This document shows positions 41,542 through 55,446 of a DNA stretch of 64,000 nt, one piece after another. Under the pieces are notes generated by a model. That model had not been told where the DNA came from, ran no database searches, and saw only the letters and a list, made by a program, of their open reading frames with translations. The first letter of the stretch is position 1; the number at the start of each line of letters is the position of its first letter. The DNA is from Rhodocyclales bacterium. GTDB taxonomy: Bacteria > Pseudomonadota > Gammaproteobacteria > Burkholderiales > Rhodocyclaceae. Where the stretch lies: positions 62,001 through 126,000 of the forward strand of contig JACRJA010000062.1 of NCBI GenBank assembly GCA_016235745.1. Direction: 5' to 3'. Position numbers and translations under genes: made by a program.

Positions 41542-42677
41542 AGATCCCCAAGCTCTTCCCGCCGGCGATCCTCGCCGTCCTCGTCATCGCATCCGCCGCC
41601 TGCAGCCGCGACGGTGCCGACGCCGCCAAAAATCAGGCCGCTCCCCCTCCGCCCGAAGTCGCAGTGATCGAAGCGCGCTATGGCAGCGCCGTGCTGCGCC
41701 GCGAGCTCCCCGGGCGGCTGGAAGCCTACCGCACGGCCCAGGTGCGCGCCCGCGTCGAAGGCATCCTGGAAAAGCGGTTTTTCGAAGAAGGCAGTGAAGT
41801 AAAAGAGGGACAACTCCTCTATCGCATCGATCCACGCACCTACCAGCGCGCCTTTGAAGCCGCCAAGGCCGACGTCGCCGCCACGAAACTGCTCGTCGAG
41901 CGTTATCGTCCGCTGGTGAAGATCAACGCCATCAGCCGCCAGGAATACGACTCGGCCGAGGCCGCCTGGAAACAGGCCGAGGCGCGGCTCGCGCAAGCCG
42001 CGCTCGATCTGGAAAACACCCGCGTGCCCGCGTCTATCTCCGGGCGCATCGGCCGCTCGCTCGTCACCGAGGGCGCGCTGGTGGGCAAAGGCGAACCGAC
42101 GCACCTGGCCACCATCGAGCAGATCGACCCGATCTACGTCAATTTCACCCAGCCGAGCACCGAGCTGCTCGCCCTGCGCGAGGCGCTGCGCTCCGGCCAG
42201 TGGAAAGAAGCCGACCGCAGCACCGTCGAGATCGTGCTCGACAACGGCAAGACCTATCCTCTCCCCGCCAAGCTCCTCTTCGAGGACGTCTCGGTCGACC
42301 CCGCGACCGGTGCCGTGCTCATGCGCGCCCTGGCGAAGAACCCCGAGCACGTGCTGCTGCCCGGCATGTTCGTGCGCGTGCGCCTGCCGCAGATGCAGAT
42401 GGACAAGGTCATCACCGTGCCGCAGCGCGCGGTGCAGATCAACCCTCAAGGGCACTTCGTCATGGTGGTCGACGCCAACAATACGGTCGCGCCCCGCGCG
42501 ATCAAGGTGGGCGGCATGAGCGGCACCGACTGGGTGGTGCTCGAAGGGCTGCAGGAAGGCGAGAAGGTGGTCGTCGAGGGGCTGCTCAAGGTCCGCGCCG
42601 GCGCGCCGGTCAAACCCCTGCCCTGGCAACCCAAGAACACGCCCGCTGCAGCGGCTCCATCGACTGCCGCGAAGTGA
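41538..42677 (+). CDS. RND efflux periplasmic adaptor subunit
   Basis: Lipobox ASAACS; RRELPGRLEAYRTAQVRARVEGILEKRFFEEGSEVKEGQLLYRIDP. Confidence 0.93.
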   Translation: MKIPKLFPPAILAVLVIASAACSRDGADAAKNQAAPPPPEVAVIEARYGSAVLRRELPGRLEAYRTAQVRARVEGILEKRFFEEGSEVKEGQLLYRIDPRTYQRAFEAAKADVAATKLLVERYRPLVKINAISRQEYDSAEAAWKQAEARLAQAALDLENTRVPASISGRIGRSLVTEGALVGKGEPTHLATIEQIDPIYVNFTQPSTELLALREALRSGQWKEADRSTVEIVLDNGKTYPLPAKLLFEDVSVDPATGAVLMRALAKNPEHVLLPGMFVRVRLPQMQMDKVITVPQRAVQINPQGHFVMVVDANNTVAPRAIKVGGMSGTDWVVLEGLQEGEKVVVEGLLKVRAGAPVKPLPWQPKNTPAAAAPSTAAK

Positions 42678-42688
42678 GGGCCTGAGCC

Positions 42689-45600
42689 ATGTCCGTCAAT
42701 TTCTTCATCGACCGGCCGGTCTTCTCCTGGGTCATCGCCCTGGTCATCCTGCTCGCCGGCAGCCTTGCGGTGCGTTCCCTGCCGATCGCGCAGTATCCCG
42801 AAGTCGCCGCGCCGGCGCTGGCCATCTCCGCCAACTATCCTGGCGCTTCGGCCGAGGTGATGGAACAGACCGTGGTCGCGCTCATCGAGCAGGAGCTCAA
42901 CGGCATCGAAAACCTCATCTACATGGACTCGCAGTCCGAACTGGGGCGCGCGACCATCAACCTCACCTTCTGGCCCGGCACCAACCTCGACATCTCTTCG
43001 GTGGAAGCGCAGAACCGCATCAAGCGGGTGGAGGCGCGGCTTCCCGACGACGTGCGCCGCCTGGGCGTGACCGTCAAAAAAATGCGCCGTAACTACCTGA
43101 TGTTCGTCTCGCTCTTCTCGCCGGACAATTCGCTCAACAACGTCGACCTCGCCAGTTTCGCCTCCACCACCATCCTGGATCCGCTGCGGCGCGTGCCCGG
43201 AGTGGGCGATGCCGAACTCTTCGGCGCAGAATATTCGATGCGGATCTGGGTCTCGCCCGACAAACTCGACAGCTTCCAAGTCACGCCGGGCGACGTCATC
43301 AATGCGGTGGCCGCGCAGAACGTGCTGCTCGCGGTGGGCGAGGTCAATGCGCCGCCGTCGGTGCCCGGCATGGAATACGCCGCCACGGTGGTGACGCGCG
43401 GGCGACTGAAAACGCCCCAAGAATTCGGTGAGGTCATCGTGCGGGCGAAACCCGACGGCTCGATCGTGCGGGTGAAGGACGTCGCCCGGGTCGAGCTCGG
43501 CGCCCAGGATTACAACGTTTTTGCCCGGCTCAACGGACAGGCCAACGCCGCCATCGGCATCAAGCTCGCGCCGGGCTACAACGCCCTGGAAACAGCGCAG
43601 CGCGTACGCGCGCAGGTGGAAGAGCTTGCCAAATACTTCCCGCCGGGCATCGACTGGATCGTCCCCTACGACACCACCCCCTTCATCGAGATCTCCATCC
43701 AGGAAGTCATCAAGACGCTGTTCGAGGCGGTGGCGCTCGTCTTCATCGTGATGTACCTTTTCCTCGGCAACCTACGCGCCACCATCATCCCGACCATCGT
43801 CGTGCCGGTGTCGTTGGTGGGGGCGGCCGTGGGGCTGTGGATGCTGGGGTATTCCATCAACGTGCTCACGCTCTTTGCCATGGTGCTCGCCATCGGCATC
43901 GTGGTCGACGACGCCATCGTGGTGGTGGAAAACGTCGAGCGCGTGATGGCCGAGGATAAACTCCCGCCGCGCGAGGCAGCGCACAAGGCCATGTCGCAGA
44001 TTGTGGGCGCGATCATCGGCATCACCCTGGTGCTCACCTCCGTCTTCATCCCCATGGCCTTCTTCCCCGGTTCGGTGGGCGTGATCTACCGTCAGTTCTC
44101 GATCACGCTGGTGCTCTCCATGCTCTTCTCCGCCTTGATGGCGCTCACCCTCACCCCGGCGCTGTGCGCCACCCTGCTCAAGCCGCACAAGCACGGTCAC
44201 GGCGAGAAAGGCTTTTTCGGCTGGTTCAACCGCGGATTCCAAGCCACGACACGGGGCTACGTCTCCGGAGTGCGCCACGCCATCACCCGCCCCTGGCGGC
44301 TGATGATCATCTATGCAATCATTCTCGCCTGCACCGGCTGGCTATTCACCCGGTTACCGAGCAGCTTCCTGCCGGAAGAGGACCAGGGCTATTTCATCAC
44401 CATGGTGCAGTTGCCTTCCGGCGCCACGCAACAGCGCACCCAGGAAATCGTGGCGCTGGCCGAGCAGTACTTCCTCTCTCAGCCGGAGGTGCAGAACACG
44501 ATCGGCATCGTCGGTTTTTCCTTCCTCGGCCGCGGCCAGCACTCGGGGCTCCTCTTCGTGCGCCTCAAAGACTGGAGCGAACGCACGGCGCCAGAATCCT
44601 CGGCGCAGGCGCTCATCCAGAAAGCCAACCGGCATTTCGCCCCGCTCAAGGAAGCGATCATCTTCGCCATCAACCCGCCGGCCATCCCCGAGATGGCGGC
44701 CATCGGCGGATTCGACTTCCGGCTGCAGGATCGCGCCGGGCTCGGACGCGAGGCGCTCAACGCCGCCAAGGATCAGGCGTTACAGCTCGCGGCACAGGAA
44801 CCACGCCTGAGCAACGTGCGCCTGGAAGGGATGCCCCCGGGGCCGCAGCTGATGCTCGACATCGACCGCGACAAGGCCGAGACGCTGGGCGTATCCTCCG
44901 CCGTGCTCAACCAGACGCTGCAGGCGATGTTCGGCGTGGCCTACATCAACGACTTCGAGCGCCAGGGCCGCATCCTGCGCGTGCAGCTGCAGGCCGACGC
45001 TCCGGTGCGCATGAACCCCGAGGAGATGCTGCAGGTGTCGGTGCGCAACAAGGACAGCAAGATGGTCAAGCTCTCCGAGATCGTCAAGACGCGCTGGACG
45101 ATCGGTCCGCCGCGGCTCGACCGCTACAACGGCGTGCCTTCGCTCAAACTCACCGGCTCGCCCGCTGCGGGCATATCGAGCGGCGAGGCGATGCAGGTCA
45201 TGGCGCAGATCGCCGCCCAGCTGCCCACCGGCATCGGCTACGAGTGGTCCGGCACCTCCTTCGAGGAAAATCTCTCCGGCGCGCAGGCGCCAATGCTCTT
45301 CGCCATCTCGCTCATCGTCGTCTTCCTGTGTCTGGCGGCGCTCTACGAGAGCTGGTCGATTCCGTTCTCGGTGATGCTGGTGGTGCCGCTGGGGGTGTTC
45401 GGTGCGCTGCTGGCGGTCACCTGGCGCGGGCTGCCCAACGACGTGTACTTCAAAGTTGGCCTAGTGGCCATCATCGGGCTCTCGGCGAAGAACGCCATCC
45501 TCATCATCGAGTTCGCCCGCGAACTGCACGACAGCGGCAAGAACCTGATGGAGGCCACGCTGGAGGCGGCCCGCATGCGCTTCCGCCCCATCCTCATGAC

Positions 45601-45811
45601 CTCGATCGCGTTCATCGTCGGCGTGCTGCCGCTGGCCATCTCCACCGGTGCCGGCGCCCAGAGCCGGCACGCGATCGGCACCGGCGTGATCGGCGGCATG
45701 CTCGCCGCCACCGTGCTCGCCGTGTTCCTCGTCCCCGTCTTTTTCGTGGTGGTCCGCCGTTTCTTCCCGCCCAAGGGCGAGACCACCGCCCAGGAGCCTC
45801 ACCATGCCTGA
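42689..45811 (+). CDS. HAE1-type RND multidrug efflux permease
   Basis: MSVNFFIDRPVFSWVIALVI; AIGIVVDDAIVVVENVER; 1040 aa. Confidence 0.95.
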   Translation: MSVNFFIDRPVFSWVIALVILLAGSLAVRSLPIAQYPEVAAPALAISANYPGASAEVMEQTVVALIEQELNGIENLIYMDSQSELGRATINLTFWPGTNLDISSVEAQNRIKRVEARLPDDVRRLGVTVKKMRRNYLMFVSLFSPDNSLNNVDLASFASTTILDPLRRVPGVGDAELFGAEYSMRIWVSPDKLDSFQVTPGDVINAVAAQNVLLAVGEVNAPPSVPGMEYAATVVTRGRLKTPQEFGEVIVRAKPDGSIVRVKDVARVELGAQDYNVFARLNGQANAAIGIKLAPGYNALETAQRVRAQVEELAKYFPPGIDWIVPYDTTPFIEISIQEVIKTLFEAVALVFIVMYLFLGNLRATIIPTIVVPVSLVGAAVGLWMLGYSINVLTLFAMVLAIGIVVDDAIVVVENVERVMAEDKLPPREAAHKAMSQIVGAIIGITLVLTSVFIPMAFFPGSVGVIYRQFSITLVLSMLFSALMALTLTPALCATLLKPHKHGHGEKGFFGWFNRGFQATTRGYVSGVRHAITRPWRLMIIYAIILACTGWLFTRLPSSFLPEEDQGYFITMVQLPSGATQQRTQEIVALAEQYFLSQPEVQNTIGIVGFSFLGRGQHSGLLFVRLKDWSERTAPESSAQALIQKANRHFAPLKEAIIFAINPPAIPEMAAIGGFDFRLQDRAGLGREALNAAKDQALQLAAQEPRLSNVRLEGMPPGPQLMLDIDRDKAETLGVSSAVLNQTLQAMFGVAYINDFERQGRILRVQLQADAPVRMNPEEMLQVSVRNKDSKMVKLSEIVKTRWTIGPPRLDRYNGVPSLKLTGSPAAGISSGEAMQVMAQIAAQLPTGIGYEWSGTSFEENLSGAQAPMLFAISLIVVFLCLAALYESWSIPFSVMLVVPLGVFGALLAVTWRGLPNDVYFKVGLVAIIGLSAKNAILIIEFARELHDSGKNLMEATLEAARMRFRPILMTSIAFIVGVLPLAISTGAGAQSRHAIGTGVIGGMLAATVLAVFLVPVFFVVVRRFFPPKGETTAQEPHHA

Positions 45812-47276
45812 TCTGCGCCGTACTCCCCTGGCGCTGGCGCTGCTGCTGGCCAGCGCCGGCTGTTCGATGATGCCGGACTACTTCCGGCCCGAGCCGCCAG
45901 TGGCTGAGCAGTGGCCCGCTTCCGTCGACCCGCGCGGCGAGCGCGACATTGCCGACATGCCCTGGCAGGAATACTTCCCCGACCCGCGCATGCAGGCGCT
46001 CATCGCCGCCGCGCTCGAGAACAACCGCGACCTGCGCGTGGCCGTGGCCCGGGTCGAGGAAGCGCGCGCGATGTACCGCATCCAGCGCGCGGACCGTTTC
46101 CCCAATGTCTCGCTCGACGCCTCCGAGCAGGCCGCGCGCATGCCGGGCGATCTCTCCCCCAGCGGCCGATCCTCCACCGATCAACGCTACGACGTCGGCC
46201 TGGGCCTGCTCTCCTTCGAGCTCGACTTCTGGGGCCGCGTCGCTAGCCTCACCGAAGCCGCCCGCCAGCAATACCTCGCCACCGAGGAAGCCCAACGCGC
46301 CTTCCGCCTCTCGCTCATCTCGGACGTGGCCAACGCCTACCTCTCGCTCAAGGAAGCCGAAGAGAGCCTGCTGCTCGCCAAAGAAACCTTGCGCACCCGC
46401 GCCGAGATGCTGACCCTGGTCGAGGCGCGGCGCAACCTCGGCGTCGCCTCCGAGCTCGACTACCTGCAGGCCCGTGGCTCCTACGAGACCGCGCGCGTGG
46501 CGGTGGAGCAGCTCGACCAGCAGCGCGTGGCCGCCGAAAACTACCTGCGCCTGGTGGTCGGTATCGACCGTTCCGACTGGCCCGAAGGCCGCAGCCTGCG
46601 CGATCAGGATCTCATCGGCAACTTCGCCGTCAATGTCCCCTCGGAAGTGCTGCTGCGCCGCCCGGACGTGCGCGCGGCCGAACGCCAGCTCATCGCTGCC
46701 AACGCCAACATCGGCGCGGCGCGGGCCGCCTTCTTCCCCCGCATCACGCTCACCGGCATGCTCGGCACCGCCAGCGCCGCCTTCAGCGGCCTCTTCGACG
46801 CCGGCAGCGCCGCCTGGACTTTCCAGCCCATGCTCACCCAGCCCATCTTCGACGCCGGCCGCACGCAGGCGAACCTGGATCTCGCCGTGGTGCGCAAGAA
46901 CATCGCCGTGGCGCAGTACGAGAGCATCATCCAGCAGGCGTTCCGCGAGGTGGCCGATCTACTGTCGGCGCGCGAGCGCATCGCCCGTCAGCTCGAGGCG
47001 CAGATGATGCTCGAGCGCACCCAGCAGCAGCGGCTCGCGCTCACCGAGGCGCGCTACCGCGAAGGCATCACCAGCTTTCTCGAAGTGCTCGATGCGCAGC
47101 GCGATGCCTTCGCCGCCTCGCAAGCGGTGATCTCCACCCGCCGGCAGCTGCTCTCGGCCGCAGCCCAGCTCTACAAGGCGCTCGGCGGCAGTCGCGAATT
47201 CGAGGGCGAGCCGATCGTGGCCAGCGCGAACGCCCCGGATTCCACGGCGGCGAAGCAGACCGCAGGCAGCGAGTAA
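45804..47276 (+). CDS. Outer membrane efflux lipoprotein (NodT/OprM family)
   Basis: Lipobox LASAGCSM; PDYFRPEPPVAEQWP; RRPDVRAAERQLIAANANIGAARAAFFPRITL. Confidence 0.93.
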   Translation: MPDLRRTPLALALLLASAGCSMMPDYFRPEPPVAEQWPASVDPRGERDIADMPWQEYFPDPRMQALIAAALENNRDLRVAVARVEEARAMYRIQRADRFPNVSLDASEQAARMPGDLSPSGRSSTDQRYDVGLGLLSFELDFWGRVASLTEAARQQYLATEEAQRAFRLSLISDVANAYLSLKEAEESLLLAKETLRTRAEMLTLVEARRNLGVASELDYLQARGSYETARVAVEQLDQQRVAAENYLRLVVGIDRSDWPEGRSLRDQDLIGNFAVNVPSEVLLRRPDVRAAERQLIAANANIGAARAAFFPRITLTGMLGTASAAFSGLFDAGSAAWTFQPMLTQPIFDAGRTQANLDLAVVRKNIAVAQYESIIQQAFREVADLLSARERIARQLEAQMMLERTQQQRLALTEARYREGITSFLEVLDAQRDAFAASQAVISTRRQLLSAAAQLYKALGGSREFEGEPIVASANAPDSTAAKQTAGSE

Positions 47277-47291
47277 CCCCTCCCTCCGCGT

Positions 47292-47313
47292 CCTGAGCGC
47301 AAGGGCGCTCGGG
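47292..47313 (+). terminator. Candidate stem-loop after the RND operon
   Basis: CCTGAGCGC-AAGG-GCGCTCGGG, 9-bp stem with one G-U; no T-tract. Confidence 0.4.
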
Positions 47314-47372
47314 CACGCCGCCCCCGGCTTTCCCTCGCTTATAATGGGGAACAGCATGGGGAAGGGGGGACG

Positions 47373-50300
47373 ATGACCAACCGCCGCCTGAAAGTATTCC
47401 TGTACGCGCTTTGTTCGCGGCTGCGCTGCTGCATCGTCCCATTCTTGATGCTGCCGGCACTGTTCGTCCCGCTATACCCGGTATGGGCCCAGCAACTTCC
47501 CGAAGCGCTACGGCAGCATTCCTTGCCAGCGCTGCTCGTCGCGCCCGACGGCGGGCGCATCGTCGATGCCAACGAGGCGGCGATCGCCTTCTACGGCTAT
47601 CCTCCCGAGCGGTTGCGCGGCGGCATGACCATCGTCGAGATCAACCAACTCACGGCCGACGAAGTGCAGCGCGAGATGGACGAAGCGCGCCGTCAGCGGC
47701 GCAATTTCTTCGTCTTCCCCCATCGCCTCGCCTCCGGCGAGATCGTCGCCACCGAGGTCTATTCGAGCCCGGTACGGATCGACGGGCGCACCTACCTGCT
47801 CTCGCTCGTGCTGCCTGAAACCCGCGCCACCCTGTTGCAGACCGAACTGCAACGCTACCAGAACCGGCTGGAGGAACTCGTCGCCGTGCGCACCGAGGCG
47901 CTGCAGCGCACCGAGGCGGCGCGCCGCGAGCTGCTCGGTTGGGCCGTGATCGGCCTGGGGCTGCTGCTCGCGCTGCTCGCCGCGGCCTATCTGCGGCTGC
48001 GGCGCGCCCAGCATCAGACACGTCATCTGGCCGAGGAGCTCGAACTCACCCTCGAAGGAGCGGGGCTCGGCCGCATCCTGTGGGACGTCGAACGGCGCGT
48101 CGCCACCTTCTGCCCCCGGATCCAGCGCATTCTCGGGCTACCCGGAGAGCGTCCGATCGACGTGCCGCTCGAGCAGTGGGTGGCGATGATCCACCCCGAG
48201 GAGCGGGAACGGGTGCATCAGGTGGTCGTCGAACACCTCAACCACACGCGCCCCAACGTCGACCTGCGCTACCGCATCCGCCACGCCGACGGCAGCTGGC
48301 GCTGGCTCGAGACCTGGGCTCGCGCCGTCGACCGCGAAGGCGGCCGCGTGCGCCGTATCGCCGGACTCGCCCGCGACGTCACCGCAGCCGTGCAGCTGGA
48401 GGAATCTCAGCGCATCGCCGCCAGCGTATTCCACGCGCTGGCCGAGGGTGTGGTGGTCACCGATACCGATCTCGTGATCCTCGAGGTCAACGACGCGCTG
48501 CTGCGCATGACGGGCTTTTCGCGCGAGGAGGTGATCGGAGCGCGCATCGCGCCGTGGCGTTCGCACCGTCACGACCGGTCTTTCTACGAGGCGATGTGGG
48601 AAACCCTGCGCGCCAGGGGCAGCTGGCACGGCGAAGTGTGGAACCAGACCAAGGCGGGGCAGCCGCTGCCGACGCTGCTCACCATCTCGGTGGTCTACGA
48701 CGAACAGCGCCGACCGACCCGCTACGTCGCGGCGATGCAGGACATCACCACGCTCAAGGCGCAGCAGCAGATGCTCGAGCGCCTGGCCTACCACGACGAA
48801 CTCACGGGTCTGCCCAACCGGGTGCTGCTCAACGACCGCTTGGCGCAAGCGCTCGCCGCCGCCCGGCGCCACGGCACCGCGGTAGCGATCGCCTATCTCG
48901 ATCTCGACGGCTTCAAGCCGATCAACGACCGCTGCGGCCATGAGGCCGGCGACGACGTGCTGCGCCTCACCGCCCGGCGCCTGCAAGGGACGCTGCGCGA
49001 GACCGACACGCTTGCGCGCATCGGCGGCGACGAGTTCGTTGCCGTGATCACCGACCTCGCCTCGCCCGAGGACTGGCAAGCGATCGTGGAGCGCATGCTC
49101 TCCGTCACCCGCACGCCGATCAAGTACGGCGACGAGCTGCTGCAGCTCACCACCAGCATCGGCGTCACCGTCTACCCCGAGGACGACGCCGACCCCGAGG
49201 TGCTGCTGCGCCACGCCGATCTCGCCCTCTATCAGGCGAAGCAGGCGGGCAAGAACCGCTATTGCCGCTTCGACGCCAGGCTCGACCGCGAGCAGCAGGC
49301 GCGCCGCTCCCTGAGCCAGGCGGTGATCGAAGGCATCGAACGGGAAGAACTGCGGCTCTACCTGCAGCCGCGCGTGGAACTGGCAAGCGGACGCATCGAA
49401 GGCGCGGAAGCCCTGGTGCGCTGGCGGCACCCCACGCGAGGGCTGCTCGCCCCCGGCGCCTTCATCCCGGCGATCGAAAACGACGAAGCGATCGTGCGGC
49501 TCGGCAACTGGGTGTTCGAACGGGCGCTGGCCCAGCTCACCGACTGGACGCGCCAGGGGCGCGACTGGCTCGTCTCGGTCAACGTCGCGCCGCGCCAGCT
49601 GCTCGACCCCACCTTTCCCCGTCAGCTCGAAGAGCGGCTCAAGCGCTACCCCGACGCCCCACCGCAACGGCTGGAGTTGGAGATCGTCGAATCGAGCGCG
49701 CTCGATGCCGGCATCGGTCTCGAACAGCTGATGATGCAGTGCCGCACGCTGGGCGTGCGTATGTCGATCGACGATTTCGGCAGCGGCTACTCGTCGCTCG
49801 CCTACCTCAAGCGCGTACCGGCGCACGCGATCAAGATCGACCAGGCCTTCGTCATCCACCTGCTCGACGAGACCGACGACTACCGCATCGTCGAGGCCGT
49901 GCTCGAACTCGCCCGCACCTTCGACCTGCACTGCGTCGCCGAAGGGGTGGAGACGGTGGAACACGGCGAATACCTGCTGCGGCTGGGCGCCGACGTCGCC
50001 CAAGGCTATGGCATCGCACACCCCATGCCGCAGGCCGACTTCACCAACTGGGCGCTGCGCTGGCAGCAACCGCCGCAGTGGGGGCGCTGGCGCGATACCC
50101 TGGCCAACCCCCTGTGCCGGCAGATGGCGCGCTTCGAGCTCACCCACCGCCACTGGTTCGCCCGGCTCGAATACCACCTGCGCGACCCGGCCGCCACCCC
50201 GCCGCCCGAGCTCGATCCGCACCGCTGCGACTTCGGCCGCTGGCTCGACAAAGAAGGGCGCGAATTCCTGGCCCGCCGACCCGGATTCGCCGAGATCGAG

Positions 50301-50462
50301 CGCACGCATGAGGCGATGCACCACGCCGCCCGGCACCTGCTCGCCGCGAACGAGGCCGGCGCTCCGCCAAACCCGGCCCTCCACCAAGAGGTGCTGTCCC
50401 GGCATCGCGCGCTCGTCGGGCAGCTGCAGGCGCTCGCGCTCGCCATCGCCCTGGGCGGCTGA
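47373..50462 (+). CDS. Membrane PAS/PAS - GGDEF - EAL - CZB protein
   Basis: Signal peptide, N-terminal PAS-like segment before a TM, intact IGGDEF, EAL (GAEALVRW), C-terminal HRHW...CDFGRW...HEAMH CZB signature. Confidence 0.88.
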   Translation: MTNRRLKVFLYALCSRLRCCIVPFLMLPALFVPLYPVWAQQLPEALRQHSLPALLVAPDGGRIVDANEAAIAFYGYPPERLRGGMTIVEINQLTADEVQREMDEARRQRRNFFVFPHRLASGEIVATEVYSSPVRIDGRTYLLSLVLPETRATLLQTELQRYQNRLEELVAVRTEALQRTEAARRELLGWAVIGLGLLLALLAAAYLRLRRAQHQTRHLAEELELTLEGAGLGRILWDVERRVATFCPRIQRILGLPGERPIDVPLEQWVAMIHPEERERVHQVVVEHLNHTRPNVDLRYRIRHADGSWRWLETWARAVDREGGRVRRIAGLARDVTAAVQLEESQRIAASVFHALAEGVVVTDTDLVILEVNDALLRMTGFSREEVIGARIAPWRSHRHDRSFYEAMWETLRARGSWHGEVWNQTKAGQPLPTLLTISVVYDEQRRPTRYVAAMQDITTLKAQQQMLERLAYHDELTGLPNRVLLNDRLAQALAAARRHGTAVAIAYLDLDGFKPINDRCGHEAGDDVLRLTARRLQGTLRETDTLARIGGDEFVAVITDLASPEDWQAIVERMLSVTRTPIKYGDELLQLTTSIGVTVYPEDDADPEVLLRHADLALYQAKQAGKNRYCRFDARLDREQQARRSLSQAVIEGIEREELRLYLQPRVELASGRIEGAEALVRWRHPTRGLLAPGAFIPAIENDEAIVRLGNWVFERALAQLTDWTRQGRDWLVSVNVAPRQLLDPTFPRQLEERLKRYPDAPPQRLELEIVESSALDAGIGLEQLMMQCRTLGVRMSIDDFGSGYSSLAYLKRVPAHAIKIDQAFVIHLLDETDDYRIVEAVLELARTFDLHCVAEGVETVEHGEYLLRLGADVAQGYGIAHPMPQADFTNWALRWQQPPQWGRWRDTLANPLCRQMARFELTHRHWFARLEYHLRDPAATPPPELDPHRCDFGRWLDKEGREFLARRPGFAEIERTHEAMHHAARHLLAANEAGAPPNPALHQEVLSRHRALVGQLQALALAIALGG

Positions 50463-50491
50463 ACGCCGCCATGCAGCCGCGCAGCAGGTTG
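50462..50491. repeat. Partial second copy of intergenic repeat seen at 25042-25071
   Basis: AACGCCGCCATGCAGCCGCGCAGCAGGTTG, 28/30 identical to the first copy. Confidence 0.65.
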
Positions 50492-50497
50492 GGCGCC

Positions 50498-54175
<3,678 letters not shown>

Positions 54176-54187
54176 GCCTCTTCCTCC

Positions 54188-54238
54188 AAAAAAGCGAAAC
54201 GCCCGTGAAGCCTGCCGGCGGCAGAGCCTCACGAGCGT
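54188..54238 (-). terminator. Rho-independent terminator in the metH leader
   Basis: 13-bp stem ACGCTCGTGAGGC/GCTTCACGGGCGT (two G-U), extended by CTGCC/GGCAG, then TTTCGCTTTTTT directly before the GGAGG ribosome-binding site. Confidence 0.75.
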
Positions 54239-54287
54239 CGTTGTTCTCTCCGAGCCTGGCGGCGGGCGCCGCTGCAACGCTCCTCGG
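54233..54287 (-). ncRNA. S-adenosylhomocysteine (SAH) riboswitch aptamer upstream of metH
   Basis: Minus strand CCGAGGAGCGTTGCAGCGG...GCCAGGCTCGGAGAGAACAACGACGCTC; P1 CCGAG/CTCGG, pseudoknot GAGCGT/ACGCTC, conserved GCCAGGCTCG. Confidence 0.9.
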
Positions 54288-54300
54288 AAAGCCCCGTATT

Positions 54301-55446
54301 TTACGGCAAGAACGCTTCCAGCACCGCGTTGAGCAGGCGCCAGCCGCGCTCGGTGGCGGCGATGCGCCAGGCAAGCGGCTCCACCAACCCCTGCGCTTCG
54401 AGCCGCCTCCAGCGCGGCGCGAGCGTCTCCAGGGGAAGGCCCGTGCGCGCCGCGAACCATTCCCGCGGCACCCCCGCGCGCAGCCGCAACGCGTTCATGA
54501 GAAACTCGAAGGGAAGCGCCTCGGACGCCACCCTCGCCTCTTCCTGCACGAAAGGAGCGGCGGCCGCCAGATAGCGGCGCGGATGCTTGTGCTTCATGCG
54601 CCGCACGATGCCTGCGGGCGTGCTCAGCTTGCCGTGCGCGCCCGGCCCTACGCCGAGGTAGTCGCCGAACCCCCAGTAATTCAGGTTATGCCGGCAAGCT
54701 TCCCCCGGCAGCGCCCAGGCCGAGACCTCGTAGTGGACGAAGCCCGCACGCGCGAGCCGCGCTTCCACCGCCGCCTCGATTGCCGCCATTTCCTCATCCG
54801 GGGGAAGCGCCGGCGGCGAAGCGGCAAAAGGCGTGTTCGGCTCGATCGTGAGCTGATAACAGGAGAGATGCGTCGCCCCGCCGTCGAGCGTCGCCGCCAC
54901 GTCGGCGAGCGCCGCCGCCGGGCTCTGGCCGGGCAGACCGATCATCAGATCGACGTTGACGCGAGGAAACACAGCCACCGCCGCGGCGAGCGCCGCCCGC
55001 GCCTGGGCGCCGTCGTGGATGCGCCCCAGGCGCTGCAAGGCCGCCTCGTCGAAGCTCTGCACCCCCAGCGAAAGCCGATTCACCCCGGCCTGGGCGTAAG
55101 CGGCGAAGCGCGCCGCCTCGAACGTGCCGGGGTTCGCCTCCAGCGTGATCTCGGCGTTGGGCGCAAGCGGCAAGTGCCGTCGAATCGCCGCGATGAGCCG
55201 CGCGAGCGCCTCGCCCGAGAGCAGGCTCGGCGTGCCGCCGCCAAAGAAGACCGTGTCGACCGGCCGTGCGCCCGCACGCCCGGCTTCGGCCTCGAGGTCG
55301 GCTTCCAGCGCCGCGAGGAATTCCGCCTCCGGCACCTCACCGGCGAGCGGATGGGAATTGAAGTCGCAGTACGGGCACTTCCTCACGCACCACGGCACGT
55401 GCACGTAGAGCGACAGCGGCAGCTGCGCCGGATCCGGTACGCTCAA
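54301..55446 (-). CDS. hemW: Radical SAM HemW (coproporphyrinogen III oxidase-like)
   Basis: [34 protein letters not shown]; likely TTG start at 55446 overlapping the rdgB stop. Confidence 0.9.
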   Translation of the reverse strand: MSVPDPAQLPLSLYVHVPWCVRKCPYCDFNSHPLAGEVPEAEFLAALEADLEAEAGRAGARPVDTVFFGGGTPSLLSGEALARLIAAIRRHLPLAPNAEITLEANPGTFEAARFAAYAQAGVNRLSLGVQSFDEAALQRLGRIHDGAQARAALAAAVAVFPRVNVDLMIGLPGQSPAAALADVAATLDGGATHLSCYQLTIEPNTPFAASPPALPPDEEMAAIEAAVEARLARAGFVHYEVSAWALPGEACRHNLNYWGFGDYLGVGPGAHGKLSTPAGIVRRMKHKHPRRYLAAAAPFVQEEARVASEALPFEFLMNALRLRAGVPREWFAARTGLPLETLAPRWRRLEAQGLVEPLAWRIAATERGWRLLNAVLEAFLP

